Shown piece after piece: positions 15,761-24,282 of a stretch of DNA of 64,000 bases (its first letter is position 1; each line of letters begins with the position of its first letter). The notes under the pieces are model-generated. The model was not told the DNA's origin. It did no database searches and saw only the letters and a list, made by a program, of their open reading frames with translations. Position numbers and translations under genes: made by a program. The stretch is from Paenarthrobacter aurescens (GTDB taxonomy: Bacteria > Actinomycetota > Actinomycetes > Actinomycetales > Micrococcaceae): the NCBI RefSeq assembly GCF_025421775.1, contig NZ_JAOEFX010000012.1:1-64000 (forward strand), read 5' to 3'.

Positions 15761-15823
15761 CGGGTTTGTGTGCAGGTCCCGAACAACGGCGCCCCGTCAA
15801 CACTGGATCTGCACACAAACCCG
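15761..15823 (+). terminator. Long-loop hairpin after uricase
   Basis: CGGGTTTGTGTGCAG (15761-15775) is perfectly inverted at 15809-15823 with a 33-nt loop. It lies 36 bp after the uricase stop, separating it from the permease gene. Confidence 0.55.
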
Positions 15824-15883
15824 ACCCCAAAAACCTAAAGATTTTGTTAGCCAGACACAGTTAGCCAGACGAAGACGTCTGCC

Positions 15884-15907
15884 ATGAACCCAGAAAGTCT
15901 GCCATGA
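15884..15907 (+). CDS. Seven-codon leader ORF coupled to the urate permease start
   Basis: ATG at 15884 reads MNPESLP and stops at TGA 15905-15907, overlapping the permease ATG at 15904. The sequence GTCTGCCATGAAC occurs at both starts (15877 and 15897), a local duplication. It could couple or modulate permease translation; this is inferred from layout only. Confidence 0.3.
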   Translation: MNPESLP

Positions 15908-17412
15908 ACATCAAGAAAAAATCCCGCCCTGCGAATACCACCTCTTCGCAGTCGAATAAGCCCGAACGGCCCGAGGACAAGCGTCTCTCCATCGGCAGCA
16001 CCTTCGCTTACGGCTTCCAGCACGTCCTCACGATGTACGGCGGAATTATTGCCCCGCCGCTGATCATTGGTGCAGCGGCCGGCATGAACTCCCAGGACAT
16101 CGGCCTCCTCATCGCCGCTTGTTTGTTTGTGGGCGGCCTGGCCACCATCCTTCAGACGGTGGGCATCCCGTGGTTCGGCTCGCAGCTGCCGCTGGTTCAG
16201 GGCGTTTCCTTCGCCGGTGTTTCCACCATGGTGGCGATCGTCCAAGGTGGCGGCGGCATCCAGGCGGTGTTCGGCTCAGTCATTGTGGCCTCGCTGATCG
16301 GCTTGGCGATCACTCCCCTGTTCTCCAAGATCATCAAGTTCTTCCCACCAGTTGTTACCGGAACCGTGATCACCACCATCGGCCTGACACTGATGCCAGT
16401 CGCAGCCAACTGGGCCATGGGTGGCAACGCCAAGGCCGACAACTACGGCAGCATGGCCAACATCGGACTCGCAGCGGCAACCATGGGCGTCGTCCTCCTC
16501 CTAAGCAAGGTTGGCAACGCGGCCATTTCCCGGCTCTCGATCCTGCTGGCCATGGTCATCGGCACCATCATCGCGTTGATTGCGGGCATGGCTGACTTCT
16601 CCAAGGTGGGCCAGGGCGACATCGTCGCATTCCCCACGCCTTTCGCTTTCGGTGCTCCCACGTTTGAAATCGCCGCGATCATCTCCATGCTCATCGTCAT
16701 CCTGGTGACCCTGACCGAAACCTCGGCAGACATCATCGCAGTGGGCGAAATCGTGGATACCAAGGTTGACTCCCGCCGCATCGGCGACGGCCTCCGCGCA
16801 GACATGCTCTCCAGCGCCATCTCCCCGTTGTTCAACTCCTTCACGCAGAGCGCCTTCGCCCAGAACGTAGGCCTCGTGGCCATCACGGGCATCAAGAGCC
16901 GCTTCGTGGTCAGCGCCGGCGGTCTCATCCTGGTCATCCTCGGCCTCCTGCCGATCCTGGGCCGGGTTGTCGCAGCGGTTCCGACGCCCGTCCTGGGCGG
17001 CGCCGGCGTCGTGCTGTTCGGTACGGTTGCCGCCAGCGGTATCCGCACCCTGGCCAAGGTTGAGTACAAGAACAACATGAACCTGATCATCGTGGCTGCT
17101 TCGATCGGCTTCGGCATGATCCCCATCGCCGCCCCGAAGTTCTACGACCAGTTCCCGTCCTGGTTCGCCACGATCTTCCACTCAGGCATCAGCTCGGCAG
17201 CCGTCATGGCGATCCTGCTGAACATCCTCTTCAACCACTTCAAGGCCGGTAACTCGGACAACCAGTCGGTGTTCGTCGCAGGCACTGACCGCATCGTCAG
17301 CGAAGAGGACATCAAGTGCCTCAGCGAAGGCGACCGCTTCGAGAACGGCAAGCTGATCGACGCCGACGGCAAGGAAGTCCCGCTCAAGACGTCCAGCGCT
17401 TCTGAGCACTAG
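15904..17412 (+). CDS. NCS2-family urate/xanthine permease
   Basis: A 502-aa transporter with a charged N-terminus and about 14 membrane segments. TFAYGFQHVLTMYGG, GSQLPLVQGVSFA, the TM8-like TETSADIIAVGEI and the NAT signature QNVGLVAITGIKSR are all present, as in the UraA/XanQ/UacT/PucJ-PucK symporters. The position directly after uricase suggests urate or xanthine as substrate. The family imports its base with protons. About 90 C-terminal residues are hydrophilic. Start at ATG 15904, preceded by AAAG and overlapping a seven-codon leader ORF. It is probably transcribed separately from uricase because of the hairpin at 15761-15823. Confidence 0.88.
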   Translation: MNIKKKSRPANTTSSQSNKPERPEDKRLSIGSTFAYGFQHVLTMYGGIIAPPLIIGAAAGMNSQDIGLLIAACLFVGGLATILQTVGIPWFGSQLPLVQGVSFAGVSTMVAIVQGGGGIQAVFGSVIVASLIGLAITPLFSKIIKFFPPVVTGTVITTIGLTLMPVAANWAMGGNAKADNYGSMANIGLAAATMGVVLLLSKVGNAAISRLSILLAMVIGTIIALIAGMADFSKVGQGDIVAFPTPFAFGAPTFEIAAIISMLIVILVTLTETSADIIAVGEIVDTKVDSRRIGDGLRADMLSSAISPLFNSFTQSAFAQNVGLVAITGIKSRFVVSAGGLILVILGLLPILGRVVAAVPTPVLGGAGVVLFGTVAASGIRTLAKVEYKNNMNLIIVAASIGFGMIPIAAPKFYDQFPSWFATIFHSGISSAAVMAILLNILFNHFKAGNSDNQSVFVAGTDRIVSEEDIKCLSEGDRFENGKLIDADGKEVPLKTSSASEH

Positions 17413-17430
17413 CACCCTTCCGCAGATGAC

Positions 17431-17467
17431 AGGCGGCAGTGTTTTCCTTGGGGGGACACTGCCGCCT
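17431..17467 (+). terminator. Intrinsic terminator after the urate permease
   Basis: AGGCGGCAGTGT (17431-17442) is inverted at 17456-17467 and followed by TTTTGTC. The stem is the same core as the aceE hairpin at 209-251. Confidence 0.85.
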
Positions 17468-17582
17468 TTTGTCGCGTCCTGCGCAAGCCCCGCACGGAAT
17501 GTACGACGGCGGCACCTGCGGTTTGCGGGGACCTCACCTTCGCGGGGGTACACCTTGGGGAAGCGCACCGTAGGATCAGGCC

Positions 17583-18050
17583 ATGACTGAACAGGCGCCC
17601 TGCTTCCGTTCCCTTGCCCTCCGCGAGATCCCGACGCCGGACTACGCGGACGTTTGCCTGGCTGTCCTTCCGGAAGGGGCCACCACGGACCCCACCGAAT
17701 GGGCAGAGCGGCTGTTCTCCCTGGAGTCCATGCCGCGCTGGGTCGCCGGTGCCATGGGTTTGCGCCAGGCACTGGTCCCGTTGATCGGCATCCCAAAAGC
17801 ACCGCAGGACACGTTCAGAGTGACCGGGCAGTCGGGCGAGGAAGCCCTGATCTTCGTCCGGGACAGGCACCTGAACTTCGCGGCCGCCGTCGGCGTCGAT
17901 CCGGTGAGCCGACTGATCAGGGTGACTACCGCCGTCGAACTTAAGGGGTGGCGGGGGAAGCTTTACTTTGGCGTCGTGCGGCCAGTGCACCCGATCGTGG
18001 TGAACTCCATGCTGAAGAAGGCCACCCGCTCAAAACCCGCGCCCAGATGA
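17583..18050 (+). CDS. DUF2867-family protein
   Basis: A 155-aa protein. The conserved DUF2867 features are visible: SLESMPRWVAGAMGLRQALV, RDRHLNFAAAVGVD, and the terminal FGVVRPVHPIVVNSMLKKA. The family is widespread in actinobacteria and related to SRPBCC-like small-molecule-binding folds; no activity is established. Monocistronic, separated by terminators on both sides from the permease and the convergent IclR gene. It has no obvious link to purine metabolism. Confidence 0.72.
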   Translation: MTEQAPCFRSLALREIPTPDYADVCLAVLPEGATTDPTEWAERLFSLESMPRWVAGAMGLRQALVPLIGIPKAPQDTFRVTGQSGEEALIFVRDRHLNFAAAVGVDPVSRLIRVTTAVELKGWRGKLYFGVVRPVHPIVVNSMLKKATRSKPAPR

Positions 18051-18055
18051 CAAAA

Positions 18056-18086
18056 GATGGCAATGTTCCTGGGAAACATTGCCATC
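18056..18086. terminator. Bidirectional hairpin between DUF2867 and iclR genes
   Basis: GATGGCAATGTT (18056-18067) pairs with AACATTGCCATC (18075-18086), within a 63-bp convergent gap. Confidence 0.7.
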
Positions 18087-18113
18087 AAATGCCAACTCGG
18101 CGCGGGGTAAGTC

Positions 18114-18869
18114 CTAGTTCTGGTTGAGCTCCGCGGAGATCGCCCTGGCTGCTTCACGCAGCATGGGCACGGCGCGGTCGGCGAAGCTCTGGTCCACGCG
18201 GGTGATCGGTCCGGAGACAGAGATCGCGGTGGGCGTAGGAGCGTTGGGCACAGCCATGGCGAAGCAGCGTACGCCGAGCTCCTGCTCTTCCTCGTCAATG
18301 GAGTAGCCGCGTTCGCGGATCAGCTTGAGGTCTGCGAGCAGGGAGTCGATGTCGCCGATGCTCTTGGCCGTGGGGGTCGGCATGCCGGTGCGGGCCACGA
18401 TGCCGCGGACAACCTCGTCGTCCAGCTGGGCGAGGATGGCTTTGCCCACGCCGGTATCGTGCGTGTGGGCCCGGCGGCCCACCTCGGTGAACATGCGCAT
18501 GGAGTGCATGGACGGGACCTGGGCGACATAGATGACCATGTCGGAGTCAAGGACGGCCATGTTGGAGGTCTCGCCGAGGCGTTCCACCAGGGTCTTGAGC
18601 TGCGGACGGGCCACGGCACCGAGCTGCTTGCTGGCGCCTTCGCCGAGCCGGATCAGCCGGGGCCCCAGCGCGTAGCGGCGGTTGGGCAGCTGGCGGATGT
18701 AGCCCAGGGACACCAAGGTCCTCAAAAGGCGATGAATGGTGGGCAAGGGGAGGTCAGTGGACGACGAGAGCTCACTCAGGGTGACGTCGCCGCCTGCGTC
18801 CGTAATCAGTTCCAGCAGTTCAAAGACGCGCTCAACGGACTGCACGCCTCCGGAGGCTTTTTCAGCCAT
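18114..18869 (-). CDS. IclR-family transcriptional regulator (AllR-like)
   Basis: A 251-aa IclR regulator. The N-terminal winged helix (VQSVERVFELLELI...LSELSSSTDLPLPTIHRLLRTL) leads into the GAF-like effector domain with SNMAVLDSDMVIYVAQV, HDTGVGKAILA and EEEQELGVRCFAMAVP. Relatives sense glyoxylate, allantoin-pathway or aromatic metabolites. It is divergent from the malic enzyme-malate synthase-CitE-AllE operon with a 221-bp shared promoter region, so control of that operon, perhaps by glyoxylate as for E. coli AllR, is likely. The TGGAAC/GTTCCA dyad before uricase is an IclR-like site. Confidence 0.85.
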   Translation of the reverse strand: MAEKASGGVQSVERVFELLELITDAGGDVTLSELSSSTDLPLPTIHRLLRTLVSLGYIRQLPNRRYALGPRLIRLGEGASKQLGAVARPQLKTLVERLGETSNMAVLDSDMVIYVAQVPSMHSMRMFTEVGRRAHTHDTGVGKAILAQLDDEVVRGIVARTGMPTPTAKSIGDIDSLLADLKLIRERGYSIDEEEQELGVRCFAMAVPNAPTPTAISVSGPITRVDQSFADRAVPMLREAARAISAELNQN

Positions 18870-19002
18870 TCCCTTGTCTCCAATGACTCAGATTCCGACA
18901 ACTCTTATCCGCATCGTGAAAAGAATTGCTTAGAACACCCAACATACAGCACAGCGCGCACCTGCGCGACGACACCGAAGATGACCGGGCAGGGGGTTGT
19001 GT

Positions 19003-19040
19003 TTCCACTTTGTAGATAATAATATCCATAATACGAAAAC
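19003..19040. promoter_or_regulatory. AT-rich operator/promoter candidate in the iclR-malic enzyme region
   Basis: TTTCCAC-TTT-GTAGATA (from about 19003) is an imperfect 17-bp dyad. TAATATCC (19020-19027) and CGAAAAC (19034-19040) resemble degraded arms of the guaD palindrome with a 6-nt spacer. These are candidate sites for the divergent IclR protein; matches are partial. Confidence 0.3.
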
Positions 19041-19090
19041 ATTCAGTTTGGAACGGCGGCCCGGGAACGGGCCTAACAGGAGGAATTTCA

Positions 19091-20491
19091 ATGGCGAATC
19101 CGAGCCCCGGAAACTCGATCACCCTGCGCGTCGCCGCACCGTCGAGCTTCACCGCTACCAGCGAACTGGCAGCAGCCGTCGGCGCAGCCGGTGCAGCAAT
19201 CACCGCGCTGGACGTCACGGAATCCCACCACGAGACGATCGTTGTCGACGTCACCTGCAACACCACCGACGACGACCACGCCGCCCGCGTCAAGGACGCC
19301 CTGAACGCCCTCGACGGCGTCACCGTCCAGCACGTCTCGGACCGCACCTTCCTCATGCACCTCGGCGGCAAGCTGGAGGTCGTCCCCAAGGTAGCCCTGC
19401 GCAACCGCGACGATCTTTCACGCGCCTACACCCCCGGCGTCGCGCGTGTCTGCATGGCTATTGCCGAAGACCCCGCCGCAGCCCGCAACCTGACGGTCAA
19501 GCGGAACACCATCGCCGTCCTCACCGACGGTTCAGCCGTGCTGGGCCTGGGCAATATCGGCCCCGCCGCTGCCCTTCCCGTCATGGAAGGCAAGGCTGCA
19601 CTCTTCAAGCAGTTCGCCAACGTTGACGCCTGGCCGGTCTGCCTGGACACCCAGGACACCGAAGAAATCATCATGATCGCCAAGGCCATGGCCCCCGTCT
19701 ACGGCGGCATCAACCTCGAAGACATCGCCGCACCGCGCTGCTTCGAGATCGAGAACCGCCTCCGCGAAGAACTCGACATCCCCGTCTTCCACGATGACCA
19801 GCACGGCACCGCGATCGTCACGCTCGCTGCCTTGGTCAACGCCCTCCGTGTGGTGGACAAAAAACTCTCCGAGGTCAAGATCGTGGTTTCGGGCGTCGGC
19901 GCTGCCGGCTCCGCCATCATCCAGCTCCTCAAGGCCCAGGGCGCGCAGCACATCATCGCCGCCGGCCGCTCCGGCGCCATCCACTCCGGCGAGGAATACG
20001 GCGACGAGCACCGCAGCTGGATCGCCGCGAACACCAACGAAGAAGGCTTCTCCGGCACCTTGCACGACGCCCTCAAGGGAGCGGACGTGTTCATCGGCGT
20101 CTCCGCCCCGCACGTGATCGGCGAGGAGCAGGTCGCTTCGATGGCCGAGGACGCAATCGTGTTCGCAATGGCCAACCCGACACCGGAAATCGACCCGGTT
20201 ATCGCTTCCAAGCACGCAGCCGTGGTTGCCACCGGACGCAGCGACTTCCCGAACCAGATCAACAACGTGCTGGCCTTCCCGGGCTTCTTCCGGGGCCTCC
20301 TGGACGCCGGAGCATCGGACATTACGCCGAACATGCTGGTAGCCGCCGCCGAGGCAATTGCCAACCGGGTGGCTGACGATGAGCTCAACGCGAGTTACAT
20401 TATCCCCAGCGTCTTCGATCCCCATGTTGCCGCCGATGTAGCGACTGCCGTAGCCAATGCTGCGCACGCCAACGCCGCCAGCGCACTCTAG
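19091..20491 (+). CDS. NAD(P)-dependent malic enzyme with N-terminal ACT-like domain
   Basis: A 466-aa protein. Residues 1-85 form an ACT-like regulatory domain. The malic enzyme domain follows with LSRAYTPGVARVC, VLTDGSAVLGLGNIGP (dinucleotide/malate region), the metal-site segment PVFHDDQHGTAIV, the Rossmann VVSGVGAAGSAI and the family-typical MANPTPEI. It decarboxylates malate to pyruvate. Placed directly before malate synthase, it lets glyoxylate plus acetyl-CoA become malate and then pyruvate, a sensible outlet for glyoxylate from purine breakdown. Strong AGGAGGAA site before ATG 19091. Confidence 0.9.
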   Translation: MANPSPGNSITLRVAAPSSFTATSELAAAVGAAGAAITALDVTESHHETIVVDVTCNTTDDDHAARVKDALNALDGVTVQHVSDRTFLMHLGGKLEVVPKVALRNRDDLSRAYTPGVARVCMAIAEDPAAARNLTVKRNTIAVLTDGSAVLGLGNIGPAAALPVMEGKAALFKQFANVDAWPVCLDTQDTEEIIMIAKAMAPVYGGINLEDIAAPRCFEIENRLREELDIPVFHDDQHGTAIVTLAALVNALRVVDKKLSEVKIVVSGVGAAGSAIIQLLKAQGAQHIIAAGRSGAIHSGEEYGDEHRSWIAANTNEEGFSGTLHDALKGADVFIGVSAPHVIGEEQVASMAEDAIVFAMANPTPEIDPVIASKHAAVVATGRSDFPNQINNVLAFPGFFRGLLDAGASDITPNMLVAAAEAIANRVADDELNASYIIPSVFDPHVAADVATAVANAAHANAASAL

Positions 20492-20507
20492 AAAAGGACA
20501 CCGCCAC

Positions 20508-22106
20508 ATGGCTATCACAGTCACTGATCCCCGGCCGATCGATCGCGCCGAGGAAATCCTCACTCCCAAGGCACTGGCCTTCATCGAGGAACTGCACAAG
20601 CGCTTCGCCGGCACCCGCAATGAGCTCTTGGAAGCACGCGGCGTCAAGCGTCAGAAGGTTGCCGACACCAGTCGTCTGGACTTCCTCCCGGAGACCCAGG
20701 ACATCCGCGACGGCGACTGGAAGGTCGCTGAGGCACCGGCAGCTTTGCAGGACCGCCGCGTCGAAATGACCGGCCCGGCAACCCCGGCCAAGATGGCCAT
20801 CAACGCCCTCAACTCCGGCGCCAAGGTGTGGCTGGCCGACCTCGAAGACGCCAGCACGCCCACGTGGCCGAACGTCATCGACGCCATCCTCAACCTCCGC
20901 GACGCCGCCCAGGGAACCCTGAGCTTCACTTCGCCCGAGGGCAAGGAATACCGCCTCCGCACGGACGCTCCGCTCGCTGTCGTGGTGGCCCGCCCCCGCG
21001 GCTGGCACATGGAAGAACGCCACCTGCTGATCGACGGCGAACCCGCCGTGGGTGCGCTGGTGGACTTCGGCCTGCACTTCTTCCACATCGCCAAGCAGCT
21101 GCTCCTCAACGGCCACGGCCCGTACTACTACCTGCCCAAGATGGAGAGCCACCTGGAGGCACGCCTCTGGAACGACGTCTTCGTCTTCGCACAGGACTTC
21201 CTCGGCATCCCGCAGGGCAGCGTCCGCGCCACCGTGCTCATCGAGACCATCCCGGCAGCATTCGAGATGGACGAGATCCTCTACGAACTGCGCGATCACG
21301 CCTCGGGCCTGAACGCCGGCCGTTGGGACTACCTCTTCAGCATCATCAAGTACTTCCGTGATGCCGGCGAAGAGTTCGTCCTCCCGGACCGCGCCACCGT
21401 TGCCATGACTGCACCGTTTATGCGGGCCTACACCGAGCTCCTGGTCAAGACCTGCCACAAGCGCGGCGCCTTCGCCATGGGTGGCATGGCCGCCGTCATC
21501 CCCAACCGCAAGCAGCCCGACGTCACCGCCGCCGCCTTCGACAAGGTCCGCGCTGACAAGACCCGCGAAGCAAACGATGGCTTCGACGGGTCCTGGGTGG
21601 CACACCCGGACCTCGTGTCCACCTGCCGCGAAGTCTTCGACTCCGTGCTGGGCGACCGTCCCAACCAGCTGGACAAGCAGCGCCCCGAGGTGAGCGTCAC
21701 GGCTGAGCAGCTCATCGACGTCGCATCCGCCGAAGGCCATGTCACCGAGGCCGGCCTGCGGCTGAACCTGTACGTTGCCGTCGCCTACACCGGCGTCTGG
21801 ATCTCCGGCAGCGGCGCAGTTGCCATCCACAACCTCATGGAAGACGCCGCAACCGCGGAAATCTCCCGCTCACAGGTCTGGCAGCAGATCCGCAACAAGT
21901 CCGTCCTCGCGGACACGGGCAACACTGTGACCCGCGAACTCGTCACCCGCATTCTGGGCGAAGAAACCGAGCGCCTGCGTATCGAGTTCGGCGACGAGAA
22001 CTTCACCAAGTACTACGAGCCGGCATCGAAACTGATTGAGGACATCTGTTTGTCCGACGATTACACGGACTTCCTCACCACTCCCGCGTACGAGCTGGTG
22101 GGCTGA
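20508..22106 (+). CDS. aceB: Malate synthase A
   Basis: A 532-aa malate synthase of the A type. TGPATPAKMAINALNSGAKVWLADLEDA, VARPRGWHMEERH, the signature KMESHLEARLWNDVF, and MGGMAAVIPNR are all present, with the C-terminal catalytic Asp region in NLMEDAATAEISRSQVWQ. It condenses glyoxylate with acetyl-CoA. It begins 16 nt after the malic enzyme stop with a GAAAAGGA site. Its place between malic enzyme and AllE, with no isocitrate lyase nearby, indicates that the glyoxylate comes from ureidoglycolate rather than the glyoxylate shunt. Confidence 0.95.
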   Translation: MAITVTDPRPIDRAEEILTPKALAFIEELHKRFAGTRNELLEARGVKRQKVADTSRLDFLPETQDIRDGDWKVAEAPAALQDRRVEMTGPATPAKMAINALNSGAKVWLADLEDASTPTWPNVIDAILNLRDAAQGTLSFTSPEGKEYRLRTDAPLAVVVARPRGWHMEERHLLIDGEPAVGALVDFGLHFFHIAKQLLLNGHGPYYYLPKMESHLEARLWNDVFVFAQDFLGIPQGSVRATVLIETIPAAFEMDEILYELRDHASGLNAGRWDYLFSIIKYFRDAGEEFVLPDRATVAMTAPFMRAYTELLVKTCHKRGAFAMGGMAAVIPNRKQPDVTAAAFDKVRADKTREANDGFDGSWVAHPDLVSTCREVFDSVLGDRPNQLDKQRPEVSVTAEQLIDVASAEGHVTEAGLRLNLYVAVAYTGVWISGSGAVAIHNLMEDAATAEISRSQVWQQIRNKSVLADTGNTVTRELVTRILGEETERLRIEFGDENFTKYYEPASKLIEDICLSDDYTDFLTTPAYELVG

Positions 22107-22107
22107 G

Positions 22108-23370
22108 ATGGGCTCACTCTCTTCCTCTGATCTGGCCCACATCGAGTCGCAGCTTGAGGCGACGGACCAGCTGCTGGACCGCAACTACCCCGGAGACGAC
22201 GGCTCACGCCAGCCCATCCACACCGTCTACATCCCGGCCGACCGCTTCACACCGACCCTTGCGGCTGAGTGGGGCGCCCAGGCGCTGGCGACGGCGGAAG
22301 CCCACGGCGGCCTGGAAAAGCTGGGTCAGCTGTTGGGCCAAGAGTCTCACCTGGCTGCCGCTGTTGCAGAGCGTGTGGCGGCGAAGCTTTCCGCTGAGCC
22401 GATCGAAGACCTGCGCCTGGACTTCGAAGACGGCTACGGCGACCGCGGCGACGAGGCAGAAGACGCCGACGCCGTTGCTGCCGCCAAGGCTGTTGCCACT
22501 GCCGTAGCGGCCGGAACAGCTCCGCCGTTCATCGGCATCCGCTTCAAGTGCTTCGAAGCCCCCACCCGGGCCCGCGGACTGAAGACGCTGGACCTGTTCG
22601 TCTCCACGTTGGCTGAGGCCGGCGAGCTCCCCGCTGGACTGATCCTCACCCTTCCCAAGGTCACCACGGTGGCCCAGGTGCAGGCCATGGACTTCGCGGT
22701 ATCCCGCCTTGAGGAAGTCCACGGGCTTCCCGCCGGACGTCTTCGCTTTGAGGTGCAGGTGGAAACACCGCAGCTCATCATCGGTGCTGACGGAACCTCG
22801 CCTGTAGCCCAACTCCCCCACGTTGTTCCGGGACGCATCAGCGCCCTGCACTACGGGACCTACGACTACAGCGCCTCGCTGGGTATCTCCGCGGAGTACC
22901 AGTCCATGGAGCACCCGGTGGCAGACTTCGCCAAGGAAGTCATGCAGCTCGCAGTCGCCGGAACGGGCATCCGCCTCTCCGACGGTTCCACCAATATCAT
23001 CCCCGTAGGCGATGCCGTTGAAGACGCCTGGAAACTGCACGGCCGGTTGGTACGACGTTCCCTGGAAAACGGCTACTACCAGGGCTGGGATCTCCACGCC
23101 GCCCAGCTGCCGAGCCGTTTTTCGGCGTCGTACGCTTTCTACCGCGAAGGCCTGCCCGCAGCGGCCCTCCGCCTCCGCAACTACGTGGAACGCACCGAAG
23201 GCGGCGTCATGGATGAGCCCGCCACGGCCCGCGCGCTTGCCGGCTTCGTCCTCCGCGGCGTCCAGTGCGGCGCAGTGGGGACCGACGAGGTCAAGGCGCT
23301 TGCCGGCGTCGAACTTTCACAGCTGACCGCACTGGCGCACCCGCGGCTCGCACAACCAACTTCGCACTGA
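22108..23370 (+). CDS. HpcH/HpaI-CitE-like aldolase-family protein (DUF6986 type)
   Basis: A 420-aa TIM-barrel protein. LRLDFEDGYGDRGDEAEDAD and RLRFEVQVETPQLIIG resemble the metal-binding Glu/Asp segments of CitE/HpcH aldolases. The GRISALHYGTYDYSASLGIS stretch carries the Tyr-Asp pair seen in the CitE-like group linked to malate synthase genes. ATG 22108 starts one base after the malate synthase stop. The reaction is not known; a lyase or thioesterase acting on a malyl- or glyoxylate-derived compound is a reasonable guess from the neighbours. The same gene order is, as far as I recall, common in actinobacterial purine clusters. Confidence 0.72.
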   Translation: MGSLSSSDLAHIESQLEATDQLLDRNYPGDDGSRQPIHTVYIPADRFTPTLAAEWGAQALATAEAHGGLEKLGQLLGQESHLAAAVAERVAAKLSAEPIEDLRLDFEDGYGDRGDEAEDADAVAAAKAVATAVAAGTAPPFIGIRFKCFEAPTRARGLKTLDLFVSTLAEAGELPAGLILTLPKVTTVAQVQAMDFAVSRLEEVHGLPAGRLRFEVQVETPQLIIGADGTSPVAQLPHVVPGRISALHYGTYDYSASLGISAEYQSMEHPVADFAKEVMQLAVAGTGIRLSDGSTNIIPVGDAVEDAWKLHGRLVRRSLENGYYQGWDLHAAQLPSRFSASYAFYREGLPAAALRLRNYVERTEGGVMDEPATARALAGFVLRGVQCGAVGTDEVKALAGVELSQLTALAHPRLAQPTSH

Positions 23371-23384
23371 TAGGAGCATCTCGC

Positions 23385-24197
23385 ATGGGCAAGTACTACT
23401 ACCCGCAGGGCGGCCTGCCGCCGCAGACCCAGCTGACCACCGAACGGGCCATCGTTACCGAGGCTTACACGGTGATCCCCAAGGGCGTCATGACGGACAT
23501 CGTCACCAGCAACCTGCCGGGCTTCTCCAACACGCGGTCGTGGATCATCGCTCGGCCGATCTCCGGATTCGCCACCACGTTCTCCCAGCTGATCGTGGAG
23601 ATCGCACCGGGCGGCGGGGCTCCCAAGGCGGAGTTCGAGTCCGGCGTTGAAGGCGTCATCTTCGTCACCAAGGGACAGGTGAACCTGACCCTCGACGGCG
23701 AGCTGCACCACCTCGAAGAGGGCGGCTACGCCTACCTTGCTGCAGGTTCGGAATGGGGCCTGGAAAACGTCTCCGACGACATCGTTTCCTTCCACTGGAT
23801 CCGCAAGGCCTACGAGCGCCTGGAAGGTTTCGAGGCCAAGTCCTTCGTGACCAACGAGAAGGACGTGGAACCCACTTCCATGCCGGACACCGACGACGTC
23901 TGGAAGACCACGCGTTTCACGGACTCCAGCGACCTCGCGCACGACATGCAGGTCAACATCGTCACCTTCCAGCCCGGTGGCGTGATCCCCTTCCCGGAGA
24001 CCCACGTCATGGAGCACGGCCTGTACGTGCTCGAAGGCAAGGCAATGTACTTGCTCAACAACGACTGGGTTGAGGTTGAGGCCGGCGACTTCATGTGGCT
24101 CCGCGCGTTCTGCCCGCAGGCCTGCTACGCCGGTGGTCCGGGCGAGTTCCGTTACCTGCTGTACAAGGACATGAACCGCCAGGTGAAGCTCACCTAG
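23385..24197 (+). CDS. allE: (S)-ureidoglycine aminohydrolase
   Basis: A 270-aa bicupin starting MGKYYYPQGGLPPQTQLT. The N-terminal cupin has EGVIFVTKGQVNLTLDGE; the C-terminal cupin has IPFPETHVMEHGLYVLEGK with the Mn-binding His/Glu set (E, H, H) and ends with the YKDMNRQV segment. It matches AllE/YlbA, which releases ammonia from (S)-ureidoglycine to give ureidoglycolate. It is the last gene of the malic enzyme operon (TAGGAG site, 14 bp after the preceding stop). Its presence implies an allantoate amidohydrolase elsewhere in the genome. Confidence 0.92.
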   Translation: MGKYYYPQGGLPPQTQLTTERAIVTEAYTVIPKGVMTDIVTSNLPGFSNTRSWIIARPISGFATTFSQLIVEIAPGGGAPKAEFESGVEGVIFVTKGQVNLTLDGELHHLEEGGYAYLAAGSEWGLENVSDDIVSFHWIRKAYERLEGFEAKSFVTNEKDVEPTSMPDTDDVWKTTRFTDSSDLAHDMQVNIVTFQPGGVIPFPETHVMEHGLYVLEGKAMYLLNNDWVEVEAGDFMWLRAFCPQACYAGGPGEFRYLLYKDMNRQVKLT

Positions 24198-24212
24198 GTT
24201 GTGCGCCTACGC

Positions 24213-24282
24213 CGAGATCGCCGGAAAGCTGCCAGTTCGCTGGAGCATTCCGGCGATTTCGCGTTTCTCCGGCGACCTCAGC
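24213..24282. repeat. 70-bp palindromic repeat, copy 2
   Basis: Same three-box TCGCCGGA/TCCGGCGA layout as 11019-11088 and 46478-46547; identity to copy 3 is 50/70 by hand count without gaps. It fills the gap between the convergent allE and membrane-protein genes, and its end overlaps the latter's stop codon region. Confidence 0.75.

Noticed and set aside
20400..21830. A 476-codon minus-strand frame
   Set aside because: Antisense to malate synthase; the conserved malate synthase motifs are on the plus strand.
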